DNA of 64,000 nucleotides, taken from contig NC_086024.1 in NCBI RefSeq assembly GCF_036323735.1, positions 63,326,924 to 63,390,923 on the forward strand. Reading direction: 5' to 3'. The translations under genes were made by a program, and so were the position numbers. Below, in pieces: positions 44,820 to 55,936 of the stretch. This stretch comes from Rattus norvegicus. Its lineage: Eukaryota; Chordata; Mammalia; Rodentia; Muridae. How positions within the stretch are numbered: position 1 is the first letter of the stretch; every line of letters starts with the position of its first letter. The notes under the pieces were generated by a model. It worked only from the letters and a program-made list of their open reading frames with translations, was not told the DNA's origin and made no database searches.

Positions 44820-45020
44820 ACGTTTTTACATTTATTTATGTGTGTTTGTGTGTGTGCATTGGTTTGCATTGCTGGGCATGTAGAGGTCAGAGCACAACCT
44901 CCATACAACCTCCATACAAGTCACTTCTCCCCTTGCTCAGTGTGCACCTTGGGAGTGGAACTGGAACATTAGACCGGGTGGCAAATGACTTTAACTCTGA
45001 GCCCTCTTTCCAGCCTGGTG
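44820..45020 (-). mobile_element. B3 SINE, antisense, diverged
   Basis: TGTAGAGGTCAGAGCACAAC, GCAAATGACTTTAACTCTGA and GCCCTCTTTCCAGCC follow antisense B3 order, with a TG-rich stretch (44838-44860) for its CA tail. A 12-bp unit ACAACCTCCATA is duplicated at 44895-44918. Confidence 0.65.
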
Positions 45021-47955
45021 AAGAAATTTTGTATACCTGAAATATATTTATTTATATACTTTAGATATTTAAAATACTTAAGTATATTGTTCATTTTATA
45101 GAGTCTTAGACCTCTGTGACTTATTCTATAGATGTAATTCTACCAGTGATTGTAAAATTGTTCCTTAATATCCATCTATAGAGACTGACGGTATAGATCT
45201 TAGTGGTTACAACAGACTGTGAGTTTGATTCCCCCTCAAAACTAATAAGTAGATTGAATCCCGACCCCTTCCCTGCCTGCCCAGTAACATTTTTGGGAGA
45301 GGCTGGTTATGTAGATCCCATACTAGTTGCTTTTCAGGAAGGCCAGTGGAAGAACAGCCTCTCACTTGATCTCACCTGCCCCAACCTGTGCCCTCTGTTT
45401 TCTAAGTGTGGTTGAGAGGGCATTTGATTCTCAGGAGGAGGTAAAGCTATGCTCTGATCTGGGCATTAAATGTTATCTTCTCCCCTATGAGCCCTTTTCC
45501 TCTCTCTGTGGGCCATGAAATGCTTGTCAGGGACCACATTTCCCTCAATTCCTTTCTTTAGCAAATACTTAGCTCTGCCGCCCCACTGTTTGCAATGTGA
45601 AGAGCATGGAGTGATTTCGTTTACCAGGCCCAGTTTGACCTCACCTGTTTGCATATGTGTTTGCATGCTTTTCTTCATGTTCCTTTACTTGTTACTGGTT
45701 TTTAGAATTAAAACTGTTAAAATGTAGCTTATGTACCTCAAGAGAATTATTTTTGGAACGGGTACAAGGTTTTTATAAAAATAAAGCCTGATATATGGTA
45801 TTATTAATTCATAAATTAATGTGGTTTTCTGGAAGAAAGCTTCTAAATGAAGGAAAAATAAGTTAATGAAAGTTACTGAATGACCTTTCAAGAATTACAA
45901 GGATTTGAGACTAGAGGTTAATAAATTTTGTTAATGAAAAACTGTTATTTTTCCCTATCAGAACTGATAACTCCATAATTGTATTTCATTATGTTGCAGG
46001 ACTTTGGGGGTTAGCAGTTTCTACTCTAGAGCTCTACTTAGAAAAGAAACCTCAGGACTTCTGATTCTAAGTCGAAGTTGGTTAACAGTCACGATTTTGG
46101 ATTGATTTTTTTGGCTTGGTGGACAGGATTTTAATATTGGGATATATGAGTGAGGGAGGTAATTTTCTCTAGAAATTGGAATCAGTTGTGGTAATGATCC
46201 GTGAAAATTCACCGAGGTATATGATGATGGATCTCTTCATTTGGACACTGGAAATCAGCATTATATAACTTTTATCCAAGAAAACATAGCTTCGTCTTTC
46301 CAAGCCCAGTGCTGAGCAAGTTGCTGATTTTTTTGGGCCAGTTCTTCAGTGGAATGTGTGTTTTCTCTGCCTCACTGTTCCAAATAAACAAACAAATATG
46401 TGGTTTAGCCTCAGCTTTCCTCAGACAAGTGCTGGCTAGGTAGGACATGCTCTGAGCCGTCACACCGGGGAGCTGGAGAAGCTGGGGACCACCTGTCCTT
46501 GTCTGAGTTTCTCCCCAGCAACTCAGACTTCATGGAGGTGATTTGACAGCCCATGCTTCTCTGTTATTTCCTGTGGACTTGAGGTGGGCCTCCCCCCCAT
46601 TGCTGGGCTCACTGCCTGAGGCTGGTGACGTTGATGAAGACTCCGTTCCGGAAGCTGAAGTTGGGTTGGCTTTTATGATCCACCATCCGTGCCACTGGGA
46701 GGAAGAACAAGCACTACTACAAGTCACTTCCACAACAAAGCCTCATTTTTATTTATGTTGAACACTGACAGGTATTTGGAAGGAGTTCTTTATTGTTTGA
46801 TGAATTATTATATCACTAGACTTTGTGACATTTTGTAATTAAACTGGATGATACCTTCCTGGGGTTGTGAAGAGCTGCTAACACTTCTTTCTGAGAAGGA
46901 GCAGAGTTATATGTCTAAACCTCTGTAGAAACAAGAGGGTGAGTGCCATGACGTGCATATCCAGTAAACCGTGAAATGTGGTGGTCAAGGACACCCTTTG
47001 CTTGCCCGTGTCTTAGTGTTGTGGCGTGGTCTGCTGCACTGAGGGCTGTGGTACGTTTCTTGTCCTCCTCTTGAACTTCAAACCTTTGAACCTGATCTGA
47101 AGCGTAGGATATAAACAGCACCCTGGGGTCTTACGTGTGGCCAAATATTGTACTATAATTAGTAAGCTTTATGACCTGCCATAACCTTTCCTGAGTGATG
47201 CCTAGGCGGAAAGAGTAAGTGCTTTTATTAGCTCCGGGCTCTAAGAGAATTGAGCCACGGTGTATCTGAGTGCTTTGAGGTAATAATAATTAAAATGAAT
47301 AAATACTGAGTAGAGTGAATACTGAGTAGACGGAAGTACAGCACCTAACTGGCTTCCCACTTTAAAAAAAAATTTTTTTTTGTGAGTTTGATAAATTAGA
47401 AGCATAACTAAAAACTGAAATGATCTGGGTGTTCTGTCAGTTAATTTCAAAACAAATTAGCTGCATTTGATACGAATAGTGCAAATTTTCTTGAGCCTTA
47501 GTTTGTAGAAGGAGTAAGAGACTGTCTACAGGAAGACCTGAGAGTGTGATAGTTATATTACGGATGTGAAGAGATGCAGGGCACATCAAAGGAGGGTGCT
47601 GGTAGGGGTGGGCTGCACAAGTCCATCTGCTCCTAGTTTTTCTGTGGGGGAGGAGCAAGCACCAGAGATTCTGTATTATTCTTTAGGGCTGTGTCTAAGG
47701 CATTACCAAGGAAGAGATCCAGGTGGCTGCAAATGGGTGTTCGGGAAGCAGTCTGACTCAGCACAGATCTCACCATTCCTTCCTGAGTTAGCCCAAGTCT
47801 GTGAGTCTCCACAAAACCCAGCACCAGACATCTGTAATGCATTATTTGCCCCAAAGAAGAGAAAATAGAAAGGAATGTTGAATGAAAGCCCGGAATTTTA
47901 CCAAATATAATGTTACTGGTATTTATGTGGCATTTGTAAGAAGACATTTAGGATG
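45021..47955. other. Single-copy, repeat-poor sequence
   Basis: About 2.9 kb with no interspersed repeat recognised. Open frames of 63-104 codons occur on both strands; none resembles a known protein. Confidence 0.45.
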
Positions 47956-47959
47956 TGAA

Positions 47960-48075
47960 TAGGTAGCATATGTGTACCTATGCATGTGTGTATATTTGTA
48001 TCTGTGTTGTGTGTGTGATGTATATGTTTGTGTATGCCTGTGTGCAACCATATGTTGACATGCATATATGTGTAT
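47960..48075. repeat. TG/TA-rich low-complexity stretch
   Basis: Alternating TGTG, TATG and ATAT blocks without a clean repeat unit. Confidence 0.6.
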
Positions 48076-49200
48076 ACCTAGCTATGTATATCTCAATACA
48101 TAAATAGCTAGAAATGCAGATCTGTAAAAACAGGTAGCTGTCTCGCTGTTTGTTTCAATCTTTATAATTATAAAGGTTTTAATTAAATTAGGAAATAGAG
48201 TAGTCTTGGGAAGATTTAAGATTATTTTCTCTAGTGTTCTTAGAAAATGCTAGAATATTTTTTATAATCATATAAAATCATCTTGAATTATAAAATTGTA
48301 TTGTATCAGTAGCTACAAAGATTCTTTTTCTCGTGTTCCTGGGCTTTTATTAAAAAAAAAATTTGCAGCCAAGAGCAAATTAAATTTTTTATTATTAGAA
48401 ATTGTCATTCTTTTCTCTGATCTCTTTTTGACCTATTAATGGCGTCTATGAAATTACTGCAATCATTTTTAGAGATCTCATTGCAAAAATTAGCACCAAA
48501 GGTGTCACCTAAATCTTTCAATCTGCCTTGCTTTTCTTCTTATCCATGAGAGAAGTCACTTGAAAAGAATCTGTAATGTGGTGTCATTGGTCATTCTGTC
48601 TCTACAAGGGATGACTGATGTGTGTGAAGACCCATGAAGGCCTTTCACACCTTCTTGCCCCTAGCCTGCCTTCCATGGTTGCTCTAGGTGCTCACAGTGG
48701 GCTGTTTCTTTAGTGATGCCCTACTCTGTGTGAGTGAATCCCTGTATTGCACATCAGGCTATGGGCTGATGTGGTAGACAGGGGAGCCTTACCCAGTTTT
48801 GCTGTTGTTGTTGGTTTTTTTTTTTTTTTTTTTTTTTTTTATGGTTGCACTCACTTTTAGGACTCTGCCTGATAGGCTATATTACCAGATCATATACTAT
48901 TTTTATAATTCATTGATTTGTCCATTTAATGTGATAGTTAAAAAGATTCTGGCTTTCAAATATGTGACTGAGCAAGGCAGCAAATAGATGAATGTTTTGG
49001 CAGCGTTACCAGACATCTTCATAGTATATAAAGCGTAATGTATACTTTTAGGTAAATAAAAATAACAAAGCTAAAATCAGCAGGTTTCTTAATGCCAAAG
49101 GGTGAGGATTATGTTCAGAAGCTAGAGCTGTTTTTTTCTGCTGACTTGCCTGACTTCTAACATAAATGTGACCAAGGGGGAAGGGAGGGTGTGGGAGGAG
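48076..49200. other. Single-copy AT-rich sequence with T run
   Basis: A 26-base T run lies at 48815-48840. No gene or named repeat recognised. Confidence 0.45.
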
Positions 49201-49405
49201 GAGGGGCTAGGGAGGTAGCTCAGTGGTTAAGAGAATTGACTCTTTTTCTGGAGGACCCAGGTTCAATTTCCAGCCCCCACTTGGTTACTTACAAACAACC
49301 TTAACCCCCATTCCTGGGTAATCTCTTGCCTGGCCTTCACAGGGTCCATGCCTGCACTTGGTACACAGACATAGATGCAGGCAAACTGCCTATACACATA
49401 TAAAA
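49201..49405 (+). mobile_element. RSINE1/B2-type SINE
   Basis: GGGGCTAGGGAGGTAGCTCA, GTGGTTAAGAGAATTGACTC, AGGACCCAGGTTCAATTTCC and CACAGACATAGATGCAGGCA give the RSINE1 order. Moderately diverged. Confidence 0.75.
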
Positions 49406-49939
49406 ATGGAGGACATGTTATTAGGACTGCTACTGAGATTTATATCAATGACCGCTTTTACTCTTTCTACTTAAATCATCGGGTGACAGTAGACAGCTAA
49501 TTGAAATCAAATCATCAAAACATTTCATGATGAGTATAATGTTCATGTAAGTGGGCTAGCCAGGGCACTGCAAAGGTTGGTGGGCAGGTGAACAAATATC
49601 GTTCTCTGGATTATTTACTTGTGTACAGTTCGTTAAAAATCAAGAGAGCGAGTGCAGTAACTTTAAGTTTCACTACAGCCTACAGGAAGACATGCCAAAA
49701 TTAAAGGTAAACCAAGACTGGTCCAAAGAGCCCAGTGCTTTAAAGTCTTCTGGCAGGGTCATCTTTAAACCTGGGGGAAATGCTTCATGTTATTTGTGAT
49801 GCTGAATTCCTTGTGTTGTTCAGAGAGTATCTGTCAACAGACACGGAAAAAGAGAAGCAAGAGTTTTAGTGTCTGCCTTGTACCGATCAACAGGCTAGGT
49901 GTTGAAGCAGATCCTCTTTATACTTGGTACCTAGTCGGC
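49406..49939. other. Single-copy sequence
   Basis: Nothing recognised. Confidence 0.45.
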
Positions 49940-50362
49940 TGTTCCTAGAGTGTGAGCTAAGAAATGAAGCCTTGTGCAGGCTTTACTGTATAACATTGTC
50001 ATACAGTTAGTAATGAGTCTGCGATCTGTGAATGAGAAGTATCATCTACAGTCTCTGGCTTTAGAACACTTGTTTCCCAGTCAGTGTTGCTGTTTCGGGA
50101 GGTCTGGGTGGTCCAGCCTTGCTGGAGGAAGTGGTTTCATCAAGCTGGCTTTAACAAAAAAAGCCTTGCACCACTTCGAGGTACCCCTCCCTTGTGCTTC
50201 CATTTGTGGTAGGAGCTCTCAGCTTCCTGCTCCTGCCACCATGCCTGCCATTTTCTCCCAGGCCCCTGCACCATGATGGACTTCTCTCTTGAATAAATAA
50301 ACTCCTTCTTCCCTAAGTTTTCTTTGCTTTATCACAGTGAGAGAAAAGTAACTAAGTCAAGA
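49940..50362 (+). mobile_element. MaLR-type LTR, sense
   Basis: The second half is well preserved: CTGCTCCTGCCACCATGCCT, CACCATGATGGACTTCTCTC, TTGAATAAATAAACTCCTTC and ATCACAGTGAGAGAAAAGTAAC give the typical MaLR 3' end. The first half is weaker. The 100-codon frame at 49974-50276 is inside the LTR and is not a gene. Confidence 0.62.
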
Positions 50363-50839
50363 GTCTTTTCTGTGGTGCGCGTGCTAAGATTCGAATGTAG
50401 CCTTATTCCTGATAAAAACTATGTTCTACCACTGATCTACACTCAAAGGCCCATTACTCTTTATATTTAGGTCTCTGGATTTCTAGAGTCACTCTTCAGC
50501 AGCACATATATTCAATATAGCTATAATTGGATACAGTTTAGTGCTGTCATTTGATAAAAAAAATACTTAGGATGGTTAGGTCTTCTTGATTAATTGTTTA
50601 TTATTGGGCAATGATCTTTGCCTATATTGATGATTAGTTGTCTAAAATTAATAAAGCTATTCCAGCTTTCTTTTGGTTGGTGTTACCATGTTGAATTCAC
50701 TTGTTTTTTTTAAATATGTGATATGCATTTTTTATTAATAGCATATATTTCAGCTCTTTATTTTTTTATCAGCTTTTAATTGTATAGTCTCATCTGCATA
50801 AAATATCACCATCAATATGATTATATTTAATTTTTTAAT
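50363..50839. other. Single-copy AT-rich sequence
   Basis: No recognised element. Confidence 0.45.
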
Positions 50840-51010
50840 TTATTTGTGTGTATGTTCATGTTTGCAGATGTGTGTTTGGAAGATGTATATGACCCATGTA
50901 TGAATATGTCCATGCACATGTGCGTGTAGAGGCTAGAGAACAACTTCAACTGTTGATTCCTGGCCAAGTTTCTCTATGAATCAGCATGTCTCTCAGATTC
51001 CCAAGGGCTG
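50840..51010 (-). mobile_element. B3-like SINE, antisense, diverged
   Basis: TATTTGTGTGTATGTTCATG (tail side), then GTGCGTGTAGAGGCTAGAGA and ACAACTTCAACTGTTGATTC follow antisense B3. The tRNA-like head is largely lost. Confidence 0.5.
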
Positions 51011-51246
51011 GTGTTATGTTATTCTATATTAGTTCTGAATCACTTTACATTAGTTGATCTCCCCCCACATTGTTTTCTGTGCATTTGCATTTCTACTTTG
51101 TATTGCATGCCAAAGGATGTCTTAACAGATGAATAGTTGAATTCTTTTAAAGGTCTGTAACTTCCTACTAAGAGGAAGTTAAGCAATTTGATCCCTTTGA
51201 GTTTTCTGTTAAGATTCATTCCTTAGGACAGAGTAACATTTGCCTC
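51011..51246. other. Single-copy sequence
   Basis: Ends at the target site of the L1 insertion. Confidence 0.4.
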
Positions 51247-51262
51247 AAAAGTCCCTTCTCTC

Positions 51263-51482
51263 ACTGAACCCCCAGTGAACTAGTCTATGGGGGGAGGGCG
51301 GCAGTGGGGGGAGGGTTGGGAGGGGAACACCCATAAGGAAGGGGAGGGGGGAGGGGGATGTTTGCCCGGAAACCGGGAAAGGGAATAACACTCGAAATGT
51401 ATATAAGAAATACTCAAGTTAATAAAAAAAAAATTAAAAAAAATAAAAAAAAATAAAGAAAGAAAAGAAAAGCAAAAAAAAA
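51263..51482 (+). mobile_element. LINE-1 3' end (rat type), 5'-truncated, with TSD
   Basis: 220-bp remnant of the L1 3' UTR: a G-rich polypurine tract at 51288-51360, then TGTTTGCCCGGAAACCGGGA, TAACACTCGAAATGTATATA, CAAGTTAATAAAAAAAAAAT and a long A-rich tail. The 16-bp target duplication AAAAGTCCCTTCTCTC lies at 51247-51262 and 51483-51498, so this is a complete record of one 5'-truncated insertion. The tract has four or more GGG blocks, as expected of L1 3' UTRs. Confidence 0.95.
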
Positions 51483-51498
51483 AAAAGTCCCTTCTCTC

Positions 51499-52772
51499 TC
51501 TAGTGCCCCGTGGATGTGGGGGTTCCCCTTTCGGCCATTGGGGACCCTAAAAGCTTTACTTAAGGGGACAAGCCATCATATGTCTATAGATGGACTGTTT
51601 TCCACAGAGGCAAGTCTGAAAGGGAAAATATGCCTGCCATATCTGAAGAAGTAAATGCAGTACGTCAGGGAGCATGATTGGATGGATTTCCCTCTCTGCC
51701 TAATAGGCTCTGCAAACCTTCAGATAAGTCAAGGGAGCTGGACAGTCTCATCCAGTGCTGATTGGTCATGCAGAGAGCAGAAGGAATTCTGTACATACTG
51801 TGCACACCATTAATTCCATTCCTCTTGAGGCTGTCACTTACTCTTTGCCACATGGATTTACAGAATTTCTCTTCAGCACCTACTACTTTCTAGGTTTTTT
51901 TCCCCCATAGAACTGTGAAGGTTTTTTTTTTATTGTTTTTATTTATTTATTTATTTTTATTGCTTGCTTACTTGTTTGTTTTGCTTTTATTGTGTTTTCT
52001 GTGACTTTTAGTTGTTATTTGGTGGCTTCTCTTGTTCATATTTTGGATATGGTCTTCCTGTTCAAACCAGCAAGGCATGTTCTGGTAGCAAATAACCTCC
52101 ATTTCTGAGTTAAGGGTTCTATGGACCACATAGACCACTGCCTGACCCTGAAGTGGGGCAAGGGTCACTGAAGTCATGTCTTAATATGCCCAAACCATAA
52201 TGTCATCATCATTCTGTCGCAGAGGTGGAGCCCTTAGCGTTGCCTTGGAGAATCCAATTCTCAGAACAATGAGTGAAGCTAAAGGCAGGCTAAACAAATA
52301 AGGTGAGCTAAAGGCAGGCCGTGTGCTGCCAAAGAGATCCGATACCCTGGAGTCTAGGTCAGGATTCTTTGCTGTTTTTAGACCATCATTTGTGGCTGGG
52401 AAGGTGGTCAGGCCTTATAGGCCTGGTCGTTTCATAGATGAGGAAAGGAAACTCAGAAATGGGAAGTGTCTGCTAAACTGGAAGTTAACAGTCTAACAGA
52501 AACTGAAAGGTCTAACTAAAAAGCCTTTTCCTTCCTGCTTCACCCCATGGTGCAGTGGCAAAAAAAATGGGGGGTGGGTAAGAGTTTAGAAGCAGAATTA
52601 GTTTTACCATCAGAAGATGTAAGCTTTATGTCCTGGCTTTATGGTCTCATGCGACAGGATAGCTGTGTGAGTTGGGATAATTACCTATTATCATTTTTGG
52701 AATGGTTCTTTATCTATGGAATGGGCAATTTACCGAAGAACCTACCTTAAATTGACAAATTGAATTACAACC
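51499..52772. other. Single-copy sequence
   Basis: About 1.27 kb. A TTTA-rich patch lies at 51928-51960 and a 31-bp spaced repeat of GCTAAAGGCAGGC at about 52278 and 52307. No gene recognised. Confidence 0.45.
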
Positions 52773-52902
52773 TGTTTTGTTACTTAAAATGGGCTTAGCA
52801 TTGAAGAATGTGCCCATTAACATATGAGTCTATGATGGCCTCCTGTGTTTTCTCCATAGTATCTATCCTTGAGGTCAGAAGAAAAATATGTCTGAAGTTT
52901 TA
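52773..52902 (+). repeat. Inverted-duplication arm A (presumed source copy)
   Basis: 130 bp that matches the reverse complement of 54040-54169 with no gaps and two mismatches (52815 and 52865). This arm lies in continuous single-copy sequence, whereas the other interrupts a B1 SINE, so this one is the likely original. No transposon hallmarks are seen at its edges. Confidence 0.95.
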
Positions 52903-53945
52903 TAATTTATATTTTTATAATTTATAATTCGATAGTCTGTCTATTCTGACAGCTAAAAGTATCCTAGGTGGGCATCCTGTGACTTTCCTACCACAATAGG
53001 CGATTCTGGATGGAACGCCGTCCATGGAACCCACCAATGTTTCTCTGTTTAACCCAGGTAAAACAGTCTGTAAGATGTTTCAATGGATGCTTTCAAGTAA
53101 AGGCTGCATCTCAGCCCAAGCAGATTTTTGTTTTATCAAAAGTTCTACTTACATATTGTTGAAAATGTGAAAAGTAATACCATGACACATCATTATGGGG
53201 CAAGGGACCTCCAAAGATGCCTTTGAGCTTGTTTTCTGTTGTCATCTACTCCTGGGCATGCAGCCTACCTGTAAACAGAGTTTGTTTCTCCAGAGAGACT
53301 CCATTGGAGAAAACTATACTTTTGTCAGTGGTTGATTGGAGATCAGTGATTGGAGATTGATTCTGAATTAGTCATGGGGCATGGTTTTTTTTTCCTGTCT
53401 TCTCTCCACCCCACCCCAACCCCACACACAGTCCAATATGTTTTCTGGAGTCATTTCCTTTGTTAGTTTTTGTTTCTGTCCTATTCTGATATGTTAGTTT
53501 TTATTTTATCTCATTATATTTTATTATTATATCTTAGAAGCCAATTTGTTTTCAAATGAGAGACAGAAAAGGAGTGGATCTAGAAGATGCAGAGGAACTG
53601 GGGGTGGGGAGAGGGGAAATGTTAATCAGGGTATATTATGTGAAAAAAATCTATTTTTAATAGGAAACAAAATATGTAAAGAGAAAAATAGTGGCCCAGA
53701 GATGACAAGGATAGACCCTGCATGGATTTTTGTCTCTTTACAGACATATGGATGTGCTGTAGTATGTATGTGGATGTATTTAATGTGGAAGTGTAACAGT
53801 AAGTTAATATTTTAAGGAAGTATTATTACATTCTCTTAGGACCTCCTTTTACTTGATACATCTTGATCATGTGGTAAAATATTCTATAATCTTTTAAAAA
53901 TTCCCTCCATGTGGAATAAAGTCACCTTTTTTTGAATTAATTCTT
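52903..53945. other. Single-copy spacer between inverted arms
   Basis: Contains AT-rich sequence (TTTATAATTTAT repeated at 52897-52928), a C/A-rich patch at 53407-53430 and an 89-codon frame at 53546-53815 without recognisable product. Confidence 0.45.
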
Positions 53946-53949
53946 TTTG

Positions 53950-54239
53950 TTTAGTTTAGTTTAGTTTTGTTTTTTTGAGACAGGGTTTCCCTTTGTAGCC
54001 CTGGCTGTCGTGGTACTTGCTTTGTAGACCAAGCTGACCTAAAACTTCAGACATATTTTTCTTCTGACCTCAAGGAAAGATACTATGGAGAAAACACAGG
54101 AGGCCATCATAGACTCATATGTTAATTGGCACATTCTTCAATGCTAAGCCCATTTTAAGTAACAAAACAAAATTCACAGAGATTTGCTTGCCTTTGCCAC
54201 CCTAGTGCTGGGATTAAAGGTGTGCGCCACCACACTTGG
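53950..54239 (-). mobile_element. B1 SINE, antisense, split by a 130-bp insertion
   Basis: The left piece (about 53950-54039) has the TTTAG/T-rich tail, TTGAGACAGGGTTTCCCTTT, GTAGCCCTGGCTGTCGTGGT and GACCAAGCTGACCT. The right piece (about 54170-54239) resumes at AATTCACAGAGATTTGCTTG, then AGTGCTGGGATTAAAGGTGT and GCGCCACCACACTTGG. Together they make one B1. The 54040-54169 interior is foreign to B1 and is the inverted copy of 52773-52902. Confidence 0.9.
54040..54169 (-). repeat. Inverted-duplication arm B inserted in B1
   Basis: Reverse complement of 52773-52902 (coordinate sum 106942 at every aligned pair), 128 of 130 matching. It sits precisely between two halves of a B1 element. Junctions show only AAAA-type microhomology (54041-54044 and about 54169-54172), with no A-tail or convincing target duplication. 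Confidence 0.95.
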
Positions 54240-54280
54240 TAAGCTAATTATTATTATTTGGCTTTCTAAAGAAAACAGAC

Positions 54281-54375
54281 GGGGTTGGGGATTTAGCTCA
54301 GTGGTAGAGCGCTTGCCTAAAGCGCAAGGCCCTGGGTTCGGTCCCCAGCTCTGGAAAAAAAGAAAAAGAAAAGAA
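54281..54375 (+). mobile_element. ID element (BC1-type SINE), sense
   Basis: Starts GGGGTTGGGGATTTAGCTCA with intact A and B boxes and GGTCCCCAGCTCTGG, then an A/G-rich tail. Two bases are missing in the loop (CTTGCCTAAAGCGC instead of CTTGCCTAGCAAGCGC). A 13-bp target duplication AAAGAAAACAGAC lies at 54268-54280 and 54376-54388. Confidence 0.96.
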
Positions 54376-54388
54376 AAAGAAAACAGAC

Positions 54389-54790
54389 ATGCAGATACTA
54401 TGTTGCATATAATTTACAGTATTTTGATCACTCAATCATAACTAGTGCATAAAACTTGGTAAATGTGAAACTGAAAATTTAATGCCTGTCACTTGAGACG
54501 CATTTTGGAGAGTTTGGCAATAATCATCTTTTGTTGCTATTATTGCCATTATAGTATTTTGTTCAAACAATTTGATTTACCTAAAACTTGGGGAGCATGT
54601 ATTGAAACTATGTTTTTATTGTTCTGAAAATGAAAACATGCAAGATTAAATCATTGTGACAACCACAATATATCATAATTGGAATGGAATTTACATTATA
54701 ATTTTTAGGGACCACACACTCAAATGCTAACCACTGTCAAGTATGATTACAGAGGACTGGTTTAAGTATTTGGGATACCTGAAAACTAGT
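54389..54790. other. Single-copy AT-rich sequence
   Basis: Nothing recognised. Confidence 0.45.
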
Positions 54791-54795
54791 GAGAG

Positions 54796-54853
<58 letters not shown>

Positions 54854-54884
54854 TGTGTGTGTACACATGTGTATGTGTGTGTCT
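54791..54884. repeat. (GA)4(GT)n microsatellite
   Basis: Short GA run, then about 26 GT units with a TTTG interruption near 54850 and ACACATGTGTATG near 54862. Several spurious 60-70 codon frames cross it. Confidence 0.93.
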
Positions 54885-54965
54885 GGTGCAGGGGAATCTC
54901 ATTCAGGGTTTTGCACATACCAGGCAAGTAGTCTACCTCAGCGCTCTGTCTGTAGACCTAGAGAC
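54885..54965 (-). mobile_element. Possible tRNA-derived SINE head, antisense
   Basis: CAGGGTTTTGCACATACCAG and GCAAGTAGTCTACCTCAGCG resemble the antisense ID/B4 head (CTTGC.AGGCAAG.GCTCTACCACTGAG). With the TG run as its tail, this would be a degraded SINE. Confidence 0.4.
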
Positions 54966-55308
54966 TATGGTATATCAAATAGATTAGCAACTAATTTAAC
55001 TTGAATATGTTTTTAGTTTGTGAAATAAAGACCTATAGTAAGTAGCTTTTTTAAAGTAAAAGGTGAAATTACGTTTATTTATAGAAAACTTCTTATTAAT
55101 ATTAGCAATAACTATAACATTTTAAGAATGCAGTGAGACCAAACAAGTGTATGTGGATACAGTCTAAGCTTAGGTAAGGAGTCCCAGGACAAAGGGGATA
55201 TCGGTTTGGGAGCTATGAAATCCTGTAGAAGTCAGAGTTCTTTGGCATTCATTTCTCTAGTGTCTTTTTAAAAATAGGTACAATGTATAAAAACCAGAAG
55301 AGCTCAAG
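54966..55308. other. Single-copy sequence
   Basis: Nothing recognised. Confidence 0.4.
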
Positions 55309-55320
55309 TAGACAATTGTT

Positions 55321-55418
55321 ATTTTGTCTCCCCCCCAACCCCCCTGGAGCTGAGGACCAACCCAGGGCCTTGCGCTTGCTAGGCAAGCGCTCTACCACTG
55401 AGCTAAATACCCAACCCC
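55321..55418 (-). mobile_element. ID element, antisense, with G-rich tail
   Basis: The minus strand starts GGGGTTGGGTATTTAGCTCA at 55418. The core runs to CTGGAGCTGAGGACCAACCC (plus, from 55345). The 12-bp target duplication TAGACAATTGTT lies at 55309-55320 and 55419-55430. The tail (55321-55344) is CCCCCCCAACCCCCC-like on plus, so the element's 3' end is G-rich instead of the expected A-rich. Confidence 0.94.
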
Positions 55419-55430
55419 TAGACAATTGTT

Positions 55431-55733
55431 TAATGAGGAGAAATGGGTGAATAACCATCTATTCCTACATTTGGGACTTTCTCAGATGTTAAATTCTCTT
55501 TTAAAAAATGCAGTATTCTAAGGAGCACAGTAAGTAAGTAATTCAACCTTATCTGTAGGAATTATGACTGAATTTCCTTCACTGTCAGTCTCATTCCACT
55601 GAGATAGTGAGAGTTGGATATGGTTTCTGGACAACACCCATACTCAGGCTTGGAATGCATTTGGAGTACATATTATGTCTGTGTGATGGTTAAGGGGAGC
55701 CTTGACCTGGTGGTGTTGCTCTCGAATGTGTCA
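55431..55733. other. Single-copy sequence
   Basis: Nothing recognised. Confidence 0.4.
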
Positions 55734-55741
55734 GCCTAGAG

Positions 55742-55928
55742 CAGTGGCTGTGACCCTTCCTAATGCTGTGACCCTTTAATACTGTGATGACCTCAACCAT
55801 AAAATTATTTTTGTTGCTACTTTATAACTGTAATTTTGCTTCTGTTATGAATTGAAATGTAAATATCTGTGTTTCCCAATGGTCTTAGGTGACCCCTGTG
55901 AAAGGGTCACACCCCTTGAGACCCACTG
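55742..55928 (+). mobile_element. hAT-Charlie-type MITE (URR1-like)
   Basis: 187 bp, same length and family as 9098-9284 in the opposite orientation. Landmarks: CAGTGGCTGTGACCCTTCCT (left end), ACCATAAAATTATTTTTGTT, GTTATGAATTGAAATGTAAA and CTTGAGACCCACTG (right end). The flanks GCCTAGAG (55734-55741) and ACCTACAG (55929-55936) match at 6 of 8, consistent with an old 8-bp target duplication. Confidence 0.8.
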
Positions 55929-55936
55929 ACCTACAG

